NCBI GenBank assembly: GCA_017979445.1 | Contig: CM030719.1 | Span: 21,049,292 to 21,113,291 of the forward strand | DNA from: Akebia trifoliata | Taxonomy: Eukaryota; Streptophyta; Magnoliopsida; Ranunculales; Lardizabalaceae | Direction of reading: 5' to 3' | DNA length: 64,000 nucleotides | In this document: piece after piece, positions 1 to 13,944 of the stretch | How the letters are laid out: the number at the start of each line of letters is the position of its first letter | Position numbering within the stretch: position 1 is the first letter of the stretch | Translations under genes and position numbers: made by a program | Notes under the pieces: model-generated | What the model was told of the DNA's origin: nothing | Database searches by the model: none | The model's input: the letters and a program-made list of their open reading frames with translations, nothing else

Positions 1-240
1 CCCTTATGTGGATGATAATTCCTTTTATTGCCAAGGTACCTAAAATAGACCATTGATGCAATTTATCACCATTCTGGAATCTGAGGCCACTTCGATTTTG
101 GAGCAGCCTTGCCTTAAGGTCATGAGCAGGTCTTCCTTGATTGGCTGGAACTCATGGTAACAGACTAAGGTCTCACACAAGCAGCAATAATAACAAGCAA
201 ATACCTATTCCTATCACTGATTATAGTGCCAAATCCCCCC
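1..240 (-). pseudogene. LINE RNase H-like (RVT_3) remnant
   Basis: Read on the - strand, the stretch encodes pieces of the RNase H-like domain that closes many plant LINE polyproteins. GFGTIISDRNRYLL comes first, then EDLLMTLRQGCSKIEVASDS, then MVINCINGLF. The 'ASDS' aspartate block and the hydrophobic helix before it are typical of the domain. A stop follows the first piece, a one-base shift separates it from the second, and further stops follow. No start codon or upstream reverse transcriptase is visible. The element may continue past the left edge. It is a dead fragment, not a host gene. Confidence 0.6.
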
Positions 241-1961
<1,721 letters not shown>

Positions 1962-4900
1962 CTAAACCAAGCACAGGAAGGGGTGTCTACTTCAGTTTCG
2001 GGTAGTTTTATGGACAGCAAATATTGTTTACACTAGTAAAAAAAAAATTGCATCTGTTTTAAACATGCATGCAGAACAAAAGTATGAGCTAAGGGAGAGA
2101 TGCATTGAGAAAGAGCTGCTTACCTGCCAACAACTCTACATGAATACATCTGACCCATCAGACCATATTCTATAATCATTGTAAATACTACTAAGGTACA
2201 CCTAAGAGTGATGTACATGGGAATGTTTATCGCACATACAAAAAGATGTGAACGACCAAATGTCTCGGTGCATAAAAAAAAAGATGGATATACATACTCT
2301 GCAAACAAATGTGTCTCTAAGCTGTGAACAACCTCTTATGGTGTGGTGCCCCAAGCTCAGATTCTAAGGATCTTGTTTGTGATGCCCCCTTAATGTAGCT
2401 TACCTACCAAAACAAAGTGTGCATGATAAGAATCAAGTGATCCTCTGTCTATATGAGAATTAGCAGTAGTATCCAACCCAACTAAGCACATTAATGGTGG
2501 TAACGTGCCTCATAACATGATAGAACATAGAACAAGGACAAGTTGCCTTCAGTGTGAAACCTTGGGACCATATTAGTCGAGGAATGGCACAAACTCATTT
2601 TTAGATCGACACCATTCTTTCCAACCCTTCATCTATCTTCCTTCAACCTCTTCAAGGACTTGTAATTATGCCTTCTATATTTTAAGTGCAAATAATGAAA
2701 ATTATGATGGCCCATTCTCCACTTCAACCTCCCTTTCTCCCACTAAGCAAAATAGTCTCTAAATTCCCTAAATTCCCTATATTAGGCAATGCCAACCAAC
2801 ATAAATTTGTAATTCCCAGCACTCCCTCCTCTATCTCGACTTTGAAAATTCCAAAATAAAGCTAAAATAACTGGAGGATGTGAGATTGGTAATCACAATA
2901 GCCTCAAAAGTTGTAGGTGATCAAAGTGAAAGACGAAATTAGTGATCTCAAACTTATATATTCCAAGAAAACAGCAGAATCAAGCCCAACATGATTAATG
3001 ATCTCAAACTTATATATACGGAGAGCTTGAGGCATTCAATTGAGAGAGTTGAGATAAGTCTTGAAATTGAGATTGACGAATCTTACCACAAGATTACCAT
3101 GAAATGAGCGTTTTGGGCATTTTTTGGAGTCGACAATTTACCATTTGAGGAAGTAAATTCTATCATTGAGAGATCCTAGTCTTATAAAAGTGAAAGCAAA
3201 CAATAAAGTAAAGACACTCGGTATGTTTATGAAGACTGATACCTATGTCGTCTAGAGACGCCATTATAGAATTCAGAAAGAAAACATTAAAACTGAGATA
3301 AGGCACAAAGTTGAGTCCTACTTCTGATTCAAATGGAATGAAACACTGCTTGAGTTTGGAAATTAAATTTGGTATCCAACTAATTTTCTTGGATTGAATA
3401 TTGGTCAAAGTCCAACTTACCCATTTTTCATATAGTGATAAAAAATAAAAACAAATAGTAATAAAACAAATAGATCGTCATTTTGATTTCAAAAATAATT
3501 AAGCCATTGAGAAGTTAATCAGTGATATTAAAAGTGTGACTTGGTTTAAAAGTTCTATAAAATAGGACAGACAAGTGCTAGTGTTTTCTGCCCTTCAAGA
3601 AATAAATTATCAATGAGAATTAGATTAAACAAAAATTACCTCATAATTGGAAAAGAAACTGGGGTATGGACCAGCCCAGATGGGAGGGTGCTCAGATGTC
3701 ATTATTAGGCCATGGGGGAGTTCACCACCCACTGTAGTTATTACAATGACACGATAAGCAACCTTTTCCAATGTAACATCAACTAGCATGTGAAGGAAGA
3801 ACTAAACCAAGTTAACATTCAATATACAAAAGTTATTTACTCAAAATCCACAACTTAAAAAATTGATTTTTTTTACACCTAAACTCAATATGCATTTATG
3901 ACTCCTTTCAAGCATCTCAGGTGAAACTTCACCAGTAAAACATTGGGAGTATGATTGCAATCTAACTCAAAGTTAACATTCATTTGTTTTGTGATTAGAT
4001 GTGATCTAACAAGTATGATTAGAAGCCAACTGCTCCATTAGTAAGGAGAATATCAACTTTATCAAATAACAATTTCAACATACATGATGATTTTTGGTGG
4101 ACTGCTAGTCATTTATATTCTAAAAATAAAAAATAATGTGAGATGTTGGATGGTTTTGATCATATAAGCATGACGATCTAGCATAGAACTAGCTTTTGAA
4201 TCATGCTTAAGCCTGTTCATAAGTAACCAAGAGCTGCTCTAAACTAAGGATGGTGATCAACATCAAGTACCACAAAGGAAGTATTGTGCCTAAATTATTT
4301 CTAGCATATATAACCCACATGGACACACACGCACAAACAAACACAAACACATTCTAAAAGGATAGGTGGCCTCAAAGCTTGGGGTGATATTTTGAACCAA
4401 GACCAGTATCTCCATGAGAAGTTGGTCCAACGACAAAAAGTAAAAAAAAACAAAAAACGAAAACGCATACCTAAGACAGCATCTATTGCATTTCGTGAAG
4501 AAGGCAGCAAACCCATTTACAATGCTTTGAATAGCATGGAAAACTTGCAGACAACAAGTACAGTTAATTTGAGACTCATAGAAAAATAACAAAGTGAGCT
4601 CTTAATGATCATTGATGAGATATTCTTTGGATTGAAGACATATTTTTAAGATCAACAGGTTCACTACCTCTTTGTTCAAAGATGAGTTTCTTTTTTGTTC
4701 TTCCAATCGTCTTCCTGATCTATGCCCCTAATTACACATCTCACTTCAAATTAATGACTTTCCAATCGAAATCTTGGGTAATTTTTTTAGTGGTTCTTAT
4801 TTCTCTGTAAACAGGAGAAATTATCAAAAATCCATGAAAATAACTTTCAAATGGAATATCAAATCATTTAGAAAAATGGTTTTTAACAATTAAGAACACG

Positions 4901-6221
4901 AAATAGAATTGAAACAAAGAGATTTTAAGGAATCGAAACTAGAGACAAAGACAAAACTTATTGGGTTTATTGGTGCCATTGAAGATCGAATTGGTAGAAG
5001 AAAAGGCCTGCAATTGCACCAATATAAATATGTTTGCCTTAAAGAAAAGAACTAGAGTTGAAGAAATCTACAAACCTCTCTTCGTCTTCATCAAGCTCCA
5101 ACGATAAAAGAAAACCCTGCACTTTAAAATCGAAGATGGGAGAAATCGGTTTAAAATCGAAGAATTGAAGATGAGAGATTAACTAACAGTTGAACATTTA
5201 GGGAAATTGAAGATTAGAGATGATTTACGATCCGAGAAAAGCTCAAAACATCTGCAATGAAGATCGAGCTTCGTTAGGGTTTGAGAAATTGAGAATATAG
5301 TTAGGGTTTTAGAAATCGGAACCGAGATGAAGATGAAGCTTCGTTACAGATTTGATTTGCTAGCTAATTTGCAATCGATTTATTAGAGAAATCCAACAGA
5401 AGTCGATTTACAAATGAATATGAGTGTGTTCCGTCTGTTCGTGCCTGTTGGAATGATTGACCTAACAGGTTTTTCTCAAGATTTACGCTCTGTTTAGATT
5501 GAGAGAAGGGAAGAAAAACTCATTAAGAGAGGGAAAGGAAGAGAAGAGAAGAATAGTTTCTCTTCACCCTATTTGGATGGAAAGAAAAGAGAAGAAAAAG
5601 AGTCAAATTTCTCTAAAAAGAAGAGAAACTATTCTTTTCAAATGACTATTATACCCTTCATAGTCTAAAGAACCAAATTCTACTTGTACAATGATACAAA
5701 ATATAAATCATTAAACTCATCTGACCTTCTTTGTTCTAAGAAATGTCTTAAAAATCAGATCGGTTGGGTTAAATTGTTCGGATCCAAAAATATAATATTA
5801 AGTAGATATTTTTTATTTCTTTCTAAAATAATGTAACTTCAACTTCAAAAACACGATCCAATGCTATAGGATATAATTTACAAGATTTTAATAAACTTAA
5901 AATAATAATAAAAAATCATCGTTGGATTTGGATTTGGATTTGGATTTGAATTTAAGAATTTAGTGATCATCCATTTTCAAATCATGGATCAAACCTAAAA
6001 TAAAGATATTTTTTATTTTTTATTTAAGTACAATCTAACTCAAGTTAAACATGAATTTTAGAGAGTCGTAGTATTATTTTTCCAATGTGACCATCAATTT
6101 TTTTTATTAATTAAAATATTTCTAAGTGTGATTAGTTTCCATTAGTTTATAAAATAATACCTTATGCGACGGTGTTAAGTTGTTCAATAAATAAGATGTC
6201 ATAGTTTAAAATGAGTCGTTA
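1962..6221. other. long stretch without an assignable gene
   Basis: No complete gene is recognisable. One - strand exon candidate (3640-3782) has an AG acceptor, a GAG/GTAATT donor and an open frame containing VGGELPHGLIMTSEHPP. It looks like real or former coding sequence, but I do not know its family and could not join it in frame to neighbours. A second, weaker candidate lies near 4470-4555 on the - strand (AIQSIVNGFAAFFTKC). GA-rich sequence at 5490-5640 resembles, in inverted orientation, the TC-rich block at 7790-7980. Confidence 0.4.
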
Positions 6222-6377
6222 GGGTGACACAAAGGGGAACACAGGAGTGACACAATGACATGATGACTTACACATAACCATAGATGTTTTTCCACGAGAT
6301 ACAAATAAAAAGCATCTACAGTTATGTACACACCATCACATCATTTGTGTCACCCGGGTCCCCATGTGTGTCACTCC
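6222..6377. mobile_element. foldback element, copy 1
   Basis: About 65 bases at the left end pair, with scattered mismatches, with the right end. Both arms open with a GTGACAC-type motif and close near ACCATAGATG / CATCTACAGTT around a loop of about 25 bases. It has no coding capacity. The loop-proximal part is clearly related to the hairpin at 9680-9812, so this is a small repeat family, not a single chance palindrome. A target-site duplication is not clear. A transcript of it would form a long hairpin and could feed small-RNA production, which is inference. Confidence 0.6.
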
Positions 6378-9221
6378 ATCATTAGTTACAATATTGTATC
6401 GATTGAATGTTTCCGTTAATGAAAAAACATATTGGATACAAACTGATACATTCTACTACAAACCTAATACATTCTTGAAACATGCAATGTTTCGAGGTCA
6501 ATGTTTCATATCACTTTGAGATGATACCAATACGTACCAACAGATACATTCTCATATTTTAAACCATAATTGTAACAACCAACCATGGTATCAATTATGA
6601 AGATACTCCTCTTATTGTTCATGAGATCATTAAAATTCAATCTTCCTATATTAGAACGCCACGTGTCTAATCCTTCCATTGTCTGCTTCAATGACTAATT
6701 TTGCAAACCCCTTTATTATTTTCAAATTGATTACGTAACCCTTTGACTAGAGACCAATGATTTAGTCAAAATCATTTAAAATACCCTATTCGTCAGCCTA
6801 ATTTTTTTTTTAATTGGTACAACACCAATTAATATAAATAAACCCAAAAAGCTGTTATGTTATTTAAATCTATAATAAAAATCTCATACATATTCTCCTT
6901 TAGTTCTTCGCTACACTACTTGAAACTCCTCATCAAACACCCCCATTGATGTTGTCAATAATTCACAAGGGACATGTCTTCTCTCTACACACACAATGAC
7001 TAAATCATTTATTGGTTGTAACCAAAGCAACAACAACAATCTTAGAGTATAAATCAAAGCATTAAAGGTATTGATCTGTGGGTTATTGATTTGTACTTGC
7101 CAAACATATACATTCAAATGAAGAAAGAACATTACATGGTTTTCTGTCCAATTTAAAAGTTGGCTCTTAAATAATATGAGATTCACAATTCACATGGATA
7201 ATATACACCAGGGTTGCCAAACACCTACTCGAAGAGCGGGCTCAATACTCTCAAGATTGGCAGCTTGAAGTTGCCCAAACCTATCATGAACAAGCAAAAT
7301 CGAAACCGTTAGAACAATAATAATAAAACAAAAAAGTGAGAATTGAAACTAACAATCGCAGTAACAACCAAAATTTAAATAGCTAGTATTGAAGAAAGAA
7401 ATTTCCCATACCTATGTAACTCTATGATAGTGGGGTAACCAAGGAATAGAAACCTAGATGATATCAACACATAATTTTAAATTTGATATACTAATCAATT
7501 CCCTACTACATAATCCTTCCTAAATTAGAAAATTCTTTATTGGAGCAAGCAAAGGATTTCAAACTAAGAAAACATGAGAGCCAAATCCTAGATCACCTCA
7601 ACTGGTACAGAAAGACACAAATCTAAATAAAATGACTAAATTTCAAAACTTTCAAGAGCAAATGCAGCAAACCCAGACCATCAATTTGATTGAGTTTAAT
7701 TACTTGGGTGTAAGTAATAACAGATGGCCTGCCAATATCAATTATTTTTGAAAATTTTAAAAAGATTGAGGAAAAATTTGGAATGTAAAATTTGTTCTCT
7801 TCTCTTCCCTCTTCATCTCTCCACTTTTGAAGATAACAAATTTTTAGGTTTTTTCCCTTCTCTTCCCTCCATTTTTCTTCTCTTCTCTCCCCATTTAACA
7901 ATCCAAACCCGATAAAGGAAGAGAAAATTGCATATTTTCTCTTCCCTTCCCTTCCCTTCTCTTCTCTCAATCCAAACAGAGGGTTAATGTATGTGGGGAT
8001 ACGGTTTTCAACAGAGAAATGGTTTAAAACCATTTAGAATCACAAACAGATAAAATTCATCTCACACTACTGTTCTTAATATGTTGTTTTCTGATACTGA
8101 AGTACTTTGGCCTCGGTTCAGTAGCCTAACTGACAAGTTTCACCCTTCCAAAAAGTTCATCCTAAGATATTAGACTTTGACAGTTGAACCAAACATTTGA
8201 TGCTTATGTAATTGCAACAGTTGGGTCATCAACTTAGGGTCCTTTTCAATCTTTGTGGGTCTTTCATTTGTTTATTTTAATTTCTTTATGTTGTCTAAAT
8301 AATCCAAGTTAACAAAGTAGACATACATATGCTTCTAGGTTGAGTTGGAGTCCTATAAGAAAAAAAAATGATCTTATAAAGAAAGGAACAACATACCATA
8401 CTTACATTTAGTTTTCATATATAATTCTCACTAATTGATGAACACCTATGATGATATTCAAGAATGATGGGCACCCCAAGTGTATTATGTCAATCGGCAG
8501 CACAAGTATTGCAAGGTATGTCAACAATACAAGGGGGTGATGGAACACAAAATTATTTGGTAAAGTGTAGAAAATAACAATAGATTGGTCTTTCTTCACT
8601 TTCATTTTGAAGAATTTTTTTAATTGGTTCCACTCCATATGTTTTTAAAGGTTCAAAGAGAGTGACACAAACAAGCGAGATAGTTTTGAGGAAGATAAAT
8701 CACAAGAGTGCCAATCCAAGATGGAGAGTTGTGGAACAAAGTTCATGAAATGGAATCTATGGTTTTTTTATTGGATTTCAAAAAACAACGAGCTTCTGTG
8801 CTTAAATCGAATGATTATCCGATCTAATTAGTGAAGGGCAAAAAAATGATAATAATAATAGTCCATAAGAGTAAGTACCAAACTAATCGAAGATGCCAAG
8901 AAAAAAAACATGTTAATAAGAATGGTTAAGCCGTATTGGTGCGGTTGGGGACATCAAACACATTAGATCCTAAACACGTATTGTAAGAGAATAATCAAAC
9001 GGTTTTGCCCATTTAAGTCATTTTTTTAGTCTTCCAAAGTAGACTAAGATCCAAGGGTATTTCTTTATTTTGAAAAAAAAAAAAGGTATCTCAAATATTT
9101 GCCATAATCATGATCACCCTATCTTGGGGCATCCACGGCAACTTGATTGGCTTGGGTGTTTGTAGGTACTCCAGTTGTCCATCATCTCAAAACTGATAAA
9201 GTTCATAAAGCAGGATATATC
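6378..9221. other. no gene recognised; repeats and low complexity
   Basis: No supported gene. A TC-rich block (7790-7980) resembles, in inverted orientation, the GA-rich block at 5490-5640. The segment 8478-8770 reappears in diverged form at 11278-11330 and 12640-12840, so it is an old dispersed repeat. A short - strand open stretch at 7200-7300 (RFGQLQAANLESIEPAL) could be an exon scrap, but I do not recognise its family. Confidence 0.4.
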
Positions 9222-9427
9222 TAATTATTATTTTTTTCTAAATCTAATTAAAAAATACTTAATAGCATTTAATAATCAAATCAAATAATGGTAATTATTA
9301 TTTTTTCTAAATCTAATTAAAAAAATACTTAATAGCATTTGATTATCAAATAAAATAATGGTAATTTTTTTTTCTAAATCTAATTAAAAAAATACTTAAT
9401 AGCATTTAATAATCAAATAACAATATG
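9222..9427. repeat. tandem repeat, about 69 bp x 3
   Basis: Three head-to-tail copies of a unit of about 69 bases. Each copy begins TAATTATT, carries TTCTAAATCTAATT and AATACTTAATAGCATTT, and ends AATAATGG or AATATGG. The copies differ by a few substitutions and by T-run length. The array is very AT-rich and non-coding. Confidence 0.85.
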
Positions 9428-9468
9428 GTAATTATTTAATTAAGTTGAAAAGCAAGGATTTTTTTTAT

Positions 9469-9586
9469 AGAGTTGCTATTGCCACACCAAATTTTACCAA
9501 TGCCCCACCAATTCCTATGAAACTCACCAAAGAATTGCATAGAGTTGGTGTGGCATTATTAAATTTGGCATGACAATAGTAACTCT
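9469..9586. mobile_element. short MITE (AGAGTTGCTATTGCC type)
   Basis: Terminal inverted repeats of about 26 bases. The left end starts AGAGTTGCTATTGCCACACC; the right end is its complement with a few changes (CAATAGTAACTCT). It is about 118 bp and non-coding. The same layout and similar ends occur at 24571-24690 inside the kinase pseudogene, and more distantly at 16046-16161, 16339-16461 and 27558-27680. Confidence 0.65.
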
Positions 9587-9679
9587 AGTTTTATAATGCA
9601 ATAAAGTAGAGCAGCTGACTGTTGACACTCCAAAGACAACAAAAGTCATCATCTTTTATCATGGGGAAAATGTTGAAAT

Positions 9680-9812
9680 TGAAATTGACATTGTTTCACA
9701 CATTGATGGCATGCATGTATGTATGGAACCATAGATGCATTTCATCGAGATATGATTTAATAGCATCTATGGTTTTGTGTGCAGTAATGTGTGAAACCAT
9801 GTCAATTTTGAT
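9680..9812. mobile_element. foldback element, copy 2
   Basis: An imperfect hairpin with arms of about 50 bases. The left arm contains TTGACATTGTTTCACACATT and the right arm ATGTGTGAAACCATGTCAA. The stem top is ACCATAGATGC / GCATCTATGGT, with a loop of about 24 bases. The loop and upper stem are homologous to copy 1 (6222-6377). Open frames on both strands here arise because the sequence is palindromic. It could be a foldback transposon or a young microRNA-like locus. Confidence 0.6.
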
Positions 9813-10790
9813 GTCACTGCAGCATGACTCTTTATCAGAGTCAATAGTAGAGTAATGGGACAAGCCTCCTTGCTTGACGAGTAATACGGATATGGGTGTG
9901 CCCTTGGAGTGCAATAAATACACTTCAGAAATTGAATTTTATACCAAAAATGCCCTAAAAAATATCTTTTTTTATTTTATTTGATCAAAATACTCGTAAA
10001 TGCTTATTCCCAAAGTGTATTTATTGCACTTTAACTAGACCCTACATATATTGCTTTTTTTTTTCTTCCTTGAATAAGAAAGTTTTTCATTCCCCTTACA
10101 ATTCTTTCATTCTCAAGACCATAGGTTGATTCTTAGGTTTTTCTCAATTACAACAGCAAATATGGTAATTAGAATTGTATCTTAGCCTTATGAGTTATGC
10201 TTAATTATGTTTTGATGTTGCATGCCCAACATGTTTAGTCATTAATTTTGTTATCATATTTATACACCTTTCCAAAGTTTTCAAACTGATGACATACCCC
10301 TTGAGCTAAGGCTTTTTTTGGAGAAACTATTTTAAAATGAAATAAATACCCTCATCTTTCAAGCTCTAACAAAAACACTATGAATTTTCTCTCCAAAATC
10401 TGTCGTCTTCAACCCTAGAGTAGAATTTTTTAACCTCGTCTAGAAAGAAACAAGGGTTTTCTACAAGGGTGGAAAAGATAAAATATAATTTACCATGGAA
10501 GCTAAAGAGCTTGAAGATTATCGAGTTTTCGGGAAAAATAAATAAAAATTAAGAGGTTGTGGTAGAGGTTTAACGAGGGCATCCAACTCATCTTTTGTTA
10601 GTAATCCAAACTACATTAAGCTCAAGTAGGTGCATCAATTTGAAAACACAAGGGATATTTTAAATATTTCCCAAAATCGTGAGGGATATGTCAGATCATG
10701 GGGACTCCTTTGCAACTTGATTGTTTTCAATATTTTGTTCAAAGGATTAATGGTAACATGTATAATTAAAAAGCAAATATTACTTAATTG
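9813..10790. other. no gene recognised
   Basis: AT-rich intergenic sequence. Short open stretches near 10630-10841 exist on both strands without family resemblance or splice context. Confidence 0.5.
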
Positions 10791-10794
10791 TAGG

Positions 10795-10925
10795 GACTTT
10801 TTCCTAAATGCATCCCGAATTTTTGCGCGGTAGCTTAACAACGTACCCAGATAGTAAGGTCTCTTTTTCTTAATTCCCCCTCACCCTAATCAAACGTCAA
10901 ACTCAAACCATCAACAATTCAATCT
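10795..10925. repeat. dispersed repeat shared with 22005-22140
   Basis: The sequence around GTAGCTTAACAA, then TTTCTTAATTCCCC-like, then ATCAAACGTCAAACTCAAACC is a diverged copy of the block that begins the duplicated segment near the kinase pseudogene. There it reads GTAGCTTAACAATTC and later ATCAAACATCAAATCAAACC. It is non-coding; the class is unknown. Confidence 0.5.
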
Positions 10926-11039
10926 GATTTTTAGATTTATGCTCCAACTTGAGGGGGAATGTTAATCAGTAGCTGTATTAACACATCACAATTGATCCTT
11001 CCAGACATCGAAAGCTACACCAACTTTCATCAATTTCGT

Positions 11040-11225
11040 TTGAGCAATCAAGGTTTTCCATGGAGAATTCCAACAGATATTAGGAATTTGAAGAATTTGA
11101 ATTCATCTATGTGAGCAACTATAAGTTCCTTGGACAGATCCTCAAAAATCTCTAGATACGAAAATTTTAAGTTTCTTGATTACCATTCAATGGGCTAATG
11201 GGTTCTATACCTAAAACACTAAAAA
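11040..11225 (+). pseudogene. leucine-rich-repeat protein remnant
   Basis: Three short pieces in different frames match successive plant extracellular LRR units of the kind found in receptor kinases. They are IPTDIRNLKNLN, then IYVSNYKFLGQILKNL, then GSIPKTL. The usual form is LxxLxVSNNxFxGxIPxxL. At least two frame changes and stop codons interrupt them, and no signal peptide or kinase domain is visible. It is a dead fragment of an LRR gene. Confidence 0.5.
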
Positions 11226-11343
11226 AAACTGCACAAACTTATTTCCATTTTTTGGACTTCTAGAGAATGATCTGACACCTAAGCATATCATGTCAATGGG
11301 CGGCACAAGTGTTGCAAGGTAGTTAAAGAGGATAAAAGGTATA

Positions 11344-11662
11344 TGAGTATTTACGAAAACGTGATCAACTTTAGACGAATTTACAATTCCGGTTCACTGT
11401 TCATTTTAATTACCAAAACATGAACAATAATGAATTCAAAGGTTTTAAAGTGATTATTTCACAGGTTTAACGTGACAATTTCTCAGGCTTAGAGGGACTA
11501 TCTCACTGATTTCACTATTTTTAGAGATAGTCACTTAAAACCGACAAAGTAGTCACTTTAAAACCCCAGAATTTGTTATTGTTCACATTTTTGTTGATTA
11601 AAATGAACAGTAAGCCTGTATCGTAAATTTGTCAAATTCAACTCATGAAATGGTAATTCACC
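11344..11662. mobile_element. Mutator-like MITE candidate
   Basis: About 319 bp with long terminal inverted repeats. Inside the left arm, ACTGTTCATTTTAATTACC is mirrored by TTGATTAAAATGAACAGT on the right, and GGTTTTAAAGTGA is mirrored by TCACTTTAAAACC. The direct repeat AAAAGGTATA flanks it on both sides (11334-11343 and 11663-11672), a length near the 9-10 bp typical of Mutator-like elements. The outermost ends pair only weakly, so the exact borders are uncertain. It is non-coding. Confidence 0.6.
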
Positions 11663-11672
11663 AAAAGGTATA

Positions 11673-13187
11673 AAAATTCATCATCATCTTTCAAGGTCTC
11701 TAGTTTGGGTTTAGTTTTACCTGCGCCGTATAGGTCTCTTCATGTGCTGTAGGTAAATTTTGGAATTGGGGATTGGGTTTTTTATCGAAGGTTTCTGACA
11801 ACCCTCTGATTGTACTGGTTTGGTCAGATTTCGTTTTCGTGAAAATAAATTTATTCGATGGAATCTGAAAGTTGGAAAATTTTATAGAAACATGATTGAC
11901 AAGCGAGGAAAAATACTAAATGATTATACTAACTATGAATTTTAAAAAAGATGCTAACTTTGCCTAATTAAACATATAAGTAATAGGATTTTAATTCAAA
12001 AAATATACCCATAAAACTTCTATAACTATTAGGAAGGTTTAAAGGATCCTTACTTGAGACCTAGTCGAGAGCAACCTCAAAAAACGCAGAAATCTTGAGC
12101 TTTCCTCTTCGAAGAGGTCAAAAGCCCTAACTTTATGTATTCCTTCGAAGCAAACGACGAGATGGACAAGTACTTCTCCTATGATGAATTCTGTCGGGGG
12201 TCTCTAGGTGTTCAAAAATTTGAGCGATAGTTTATTGGTGGCTAGGGTTTTTCTAAGGTTTTTTTAGAAGATAGAACGTGTTAATAGTGGAGAAATTCTA
12301 TGAATTTCTGTGGGTTTTAATATTTATAATGTTAAAAAGCTGTAACGGCCATTATCGAATTTATGTTTAAGAGTCTAATTATCCCATGCTCCGATTTTCG
12401 CAAACTTGCAGTCTATTTTTTCGTTGCGGGTCCAATGGTGTAAGTGTTTTTGTCAAATTCCAATTCAAGAAATTTTTTCTTATAGATTGACCTACAAATT
12501 TTCTCGAGACATGTGTTAAAAATTTAGGGTATTACAAGATACATAATAAAAAGAAAGAAAGAAGAGAAGAACCTAAGCTAAGCTCAAATCGAAGTTGTCC
12601 TTTAAAATGGTCTCTATTTAGTTAAAACTTATTCAAGTTTCTTAAAGATAGAGTCTATGGTTGGTTGTGGTAGAAAACAACAACAGATTGGTAATTTTTT
12701 TTGTAGAATTTTTTATTGGTTCTATTGAATATCTTCCTAAAGGTTGAAAGAGATTGACACTTTTGAAGAAGATGAAGTACAAAAGGGCTAAATCCAAGAT
12801 GAAAAGTTGTGGAACAATGGTCAGCTGGTTTCAATGGTTCAAAATTATGAGCTCAAAACCTTCCATATTGAGCAAACAAAGCAAAATAACATTTCTATAC
12901 ACATGAAAAAGCGTTAAGGTGGGAAATATTTATCATCTTCAAATCAAATATGTATAAGAATACCTCAAAACCATTGCTCAATTTTTTTTCTTCAGGAAAT
13001 CTAATAATTACTTGAATTGTTGGTCTTGATGGTGAGAATATATAAAGATATTCGAGAAAAAATAATAATAAATCAGATTTAGTTGGTCAATGTTTTTCAA
13101 ATGATTTTTTTTTTTGGTAAGCAAGTGACAACTTTTTAATCCAGGTTGTGGAACCAATGCTCATTTTCCCCCTTGCTTCGGTGTAGA
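11673..13187. other. no gene recognised; old repeats
   Basis: Non-coding. 11700-11790 reappears at about 13400-13480 (both hold CTTCATGTGC and TTTTGGAATTGGGGATT). 12640-12840 is a diverged copy of 8540-8770. No coding stretch with family resemblance was seen. Confidence 0.45.
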
Positions 13188-13375
13188 GCTCATGGCAGCC
13201 CAACAAATGACCCAAGCTAAAATGCACTCTGATGGCCCAACAGACCTCCAAGAAAATCCAAGGTACATACTACCCCATGTTTAAAAAAAAAAAATGTTGT
13301 TTAAGCAGATTGTAAATTTCACATTTGAATTTATAGTCAGAGGTCAGTTAAGTAAAGATAGTAAGGTAGATCACT
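13188..13375. repeat. dispersed duplication, copy 1
   Basis: Begins GGCAGCCCAACAAATGA and includes AAGAAAATCCAAGGTACATA, then AATGTTGTTTAAGCA and GGTCAGTT..GATAGTAAGGTA. The same string of motifs in the same order lies at 14948-15163. It is non-coding. Confidence 0.75.
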
Positions 13376-13904
13376 GGGCATCTCAAAAGTTGGCCAAACC
13401 CAATTTGGGTCTAGTTACCTACGCCGCATAGATCTCTTCATGTGCCGTAGGTTAATTTTGGAATTGGGGATTTGGAAACACTTATCCCTTACAGAATTTG
13501 GGACTGTTGGGTTCAATACCATTGCAGCTTATTCTTTTGTACACGATCTGCCTACTCATGAAATTCCTTTTTTTTTTTTTTTAATTTTTTTTATAATATG
13601 TAAGTTTTACTAAATTAATTCTTGAAAATTTTCTTGAGTGGTCCTACACAATCACTGTTGTAGTAAAATTGGGTTCTTGAAAGTTACCAATGGATCAGTT
13701 TGGATTGTTTTGATACACCAAATTGGTACTGATTTGATAAGATCTGAACCGTCATCGGTCGTTCTTCAGTAGAGAAATGAAGAAGACGAAGTTGAGAGAG
13801 GAGGTAAATGAGGGATGTGAAACTAAATAGACTATTTTTAAAGGAGGGCAGAATAAAAAACATATAAATTTATAACTTAAACGAAAAACAGATTCCAATC
13901 TCAT

Positions 13905-13906
<2 letters not shown>

Positions 13907-13940
<34 letters not shown>
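13907..13940. repeat. (TA)n microsatellite
   Basis: Uninterrupted TA repeat directly abutting the palindromic element that starts at 13941. Confidence 0.95.

Positions 13941-13944
<4 letters not shown>

Noticed and set aside
7623..8033. 136-codon open frame on the - strand
   Set aside because: It is a GA-rich low-complexity translation (REEKGREGK-like) with no family resemblance; the matching block at 5490-5640 shows it is a repeat.
9622..9923. Open frames on both strands around the hairpin at 9680-9812
   Set aside because: The two peptides mirror each other because the DNA is palindromic; no family resemblance.
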